64,000 bases of DNA from Prunella strophiata (taxonomy: Eukaryota > Chordata > Aves > Passeriformes > Prunellidae). A model generated the notes under the pieces. It worked only from the letters and a program-made list of their open reading frames with translations. It ran no database searches and was not told where the DNA came from. The stretch covers positions 25,351,810 to 25,415,809 of the forward strand of contig JAZBQD010000015.1 in NCBI GenBank assembly GCA_036583965.1, in the 5' to 3' direction. This document shows, in pieces, positions 62,101 to 64,000 of the stretch (within the stretch, counting starts at the first letter, position 1; every line of letters begins with the position of its first letter). A program made the translations under genes and the position numbers.

Positions 62101-64000
62101 CACCTCCCTTTGTTCTGCTTTATATGTTTTCATTTCCCTTTCAAGGTCAAATCAGCTTAAGTTTTGACCATTCTTTTTTTTTTTTTTTTTTTTTTTTTAA
62201 CTTCAGAACATTACTTGCTGATAAGTGTCAAGCTCCTTCCAAGATGTCTATTTAGTTTGCTATGGAAACCATTCCTAGAAGGATAGGATGAAAATTATGT
62301 ATGATTTAAACCTTGTTGTTGAATAATTGCCGAGCCTTGTATGCATTTTTGACCTATAGTCTTTCTGACTTCATAGAACATCTTTTTTAATTTAGCAGGT
62401 TAGGAATTGGAATTTAGTCTCCTAAATTCTACTCCTATAATCCACACTAACATTTTGTCAGTCAAATCCTCCTGGTTTAGAAACCAGTGTCTGCATATGC
62501 TTCCTATGATTTAGCAAGTTTGTTCTGAGAAAAATCAGGGCACTCTCTAATCTCAGGATTAGTGATCAAGGGGTACAGATTAAATTTATTTTCTGCCCCA
62601 AGATCTTTCTGAAAAAGGAATTATGTATATATTGCACCATTTGAATACTCCATGATTTCTGCATGATACATTTGCATTCTTTAAAATAACCTGTATGCAT
62701 CTGTCTTTTTTTCTCTTCTTTCCCATCTGAAGCTATTTCAGATTTACAGGTTGCACACTGAACATTTCATTCTATATTGCTGGATACTTCTCTAAGGCAG
62801 GAGAGCTTGGCAGACTTAAATATTCACAGTTTTTTTACATTATATATGTGAAATGTTCATGTTGTTCTCTGCTCCTTTTCTTTCTCTTTAAGTGGGAGGG
62901 ATCTTATCCTTCCTTCTATTTAGGGCAGACTGGCTCAAGACATCTGCTGTCAGAATGAGTGACAAACACTGTGCTTTGCCTGTTGTGTGGAGCTTGCCTA
63001 TTTGTCTTTTATTTCCTCATTTTCCTCAATCTCAACAGAAGGTCAGTTGTTCTGCTAGAAGACAATGAACTCTGTTTATGGAAAGAGCAGCAGTCACACA
63101 CGCAGGTAATGTAAAAATAATTTAGGCCAAAGGAGTGGCTGCAAAGGGTAGGAAACTAAATAGGACCTCATACTGACCAAGATGAGGAAGAGGGAGTTGC
63201 ATAGAAATAAAGGATGAATTAGGGAGACCTATGCTGACCTTTCTGTAAAACTATTTGCAATGGGGTTTGTAGTATATTCTTACAATTAAGACTATTGCTG
63301 TTAATTAAGATTAATTAAAATAATTAAGGTTATTGCTTTTTCCTGCTTCTGAAACTAAAGGAATTCAGATTCTAGATGTTCTCATCTAAGTCCTGAAGGG
63401 ACTAGAAGTGACAACTGTGTGTGTTAGATCTCAGTTAAACAAGCATACACAGTATGCATGCATTAACATCACGTTCGATTCCAAATCCTAAAAATGCACT
63501 GGGTTGTTCCTCATTGGTGGGTCCTGTGGAGGCAAAAAAGTTTCCATCACTAATAGAACTCATCCCTGGTCAATTTGTTTTGAAGGAATGATATCAACAT
63601 TAATTGCTGCTTTTTTCACTGTCCGGGATGATGCATATCTGGAAGTATCTTGTAGCAGCTGAAGTAATTCTAGGTCTTAAAAGTGACAGAAGGACTTGTT
63701 TAGAGAGGCAAGGCTGCATAAAAACATGCAAAGCATGTTGTGGTATAAATATCTTGCAGATATTTAGCTGGCTACTTGTAAATAAAAGTAACCATCAATT
63801 TTGAAAACAGATGGAGTTCAAGTTCACCTTAATGATGCAATGGCATCAGATTGGCCATGAAGGAGTGGAGAGCTGCCTCCTATGATGGAGCTATTTGTGC
63901 ACATCGAGTCATCACGTGCCACTGCTTCCACAGCAGCATCTGTGTGAACTTCAGCCCATGAAAATCCTCTTAATGCATGTTAGAGAAATTTGCTCCTGCC
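62101..64000. other. AT-rich sequence to the window end, no gene seen
   Basis: Begins with possible continuation of the old LINE and a run of 25 T at 62174-62198. An AATTAA-rich patch lies at 63295-63330. The last 160 bases are G+C-richer and include an E-box-like CACGTG near 63915, with no frame or splice support. Confidence 0.5.
62174..62198. repeat. Poly(T) run of 25
   Basis: Longest pure T run in the window. CR1/L3 elements do not normally end in poly(A), so it is probably independent of the nearby LINE. Confidence 0.9.

Noticed and set aside
1..64000. Bacterial-type systems (operons, CRISPR, toxin-antitoxin, phage or plasmid modules) and rRNA or tRNA genes
   Set aside because: Composition, absence of long frames, and CR1 and LTR elements show vertebrate nuclear DNA. 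No regular spaced repeats or tRNA-like cloverleaf sequences were noticed.

Overview
The window looks like vertebrate, and specifically bird, nuclear DNA. The main evidence is a set of CR1-type LINE fragments. They read like avian CR1: an ORF2 tail containing TKM-RGLE, a 3' end with CTTCCAAC about 20 to 30 bases before TCTATGAT, and 5'-truncated copies. Two solo LTRs of the kind I associate with avian endogenous retroviruses add to this. The rest is AT-rich, with long introns or intergenic stretches, CA and TTTG microsatellites and many poly(A)/poly(T) runs. A songbird is possible but is only an impression. There are no operons, rRNA or tRNA genes, CRISPR arrays or other prokaryote-like systems.

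No complete protein-coding gene can be supported. Nearly all open frames are 60 to 90 codons and look like chance frames. The longest, 138 codons at 49775-50191, has no feature I recognise. The window is therefore either a gene desert or the inside of a gene with very large introns. Three islands on the minus strand look more coding-like than their surroundings: a cysteine-rich exon candidate at 36561-36677, an exon candidate with strong splice sites at 16564-16644, and a longer frame at 44966-45490 broken by two stops. Both exon candidates have phase-1 introns on each side, as expected of exons encoding extracellular modules. These are leads, not gene calls.

Layout. 1-6470 is mostly unique sequence with one antisense CR1 (1412-1970). 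6471-9110 holds another antisense CR1 and a solo LTR (8520-9110). 9111-21591 is largely unique, with two short CR1 ends, exon candidate B and a TTTG tract. 21592-22219 is a second solo LTR followed 20 bases later by a 12-bp tandem repeat. 24395-25740 is the longest CR1 copy, antisense. 25741-44514 is mostly unique, with a CA microsatellite, a degenerate antisense LTR-like element (33878-34545), a pair of hairpins (36061-36112), exon candidate A and a G+C-richer patch (41820-42340). 44515-46808 has the broken coding-like stretch, a pentanucleotide microsatellite and a C13A23 homopolymer junction. 46809-64000 contains three sense CR1 pieces, including a reverse-transcriptase fragment with a lost catalytic residue, a 220-bp tract with only one G, and an older antisense CR1/L3-like LINE.

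I did not find a convincing undescribed biological system. The most useful follow-ups are the minus-strand exon candidates and the clusters of perfect short inverted repeats.
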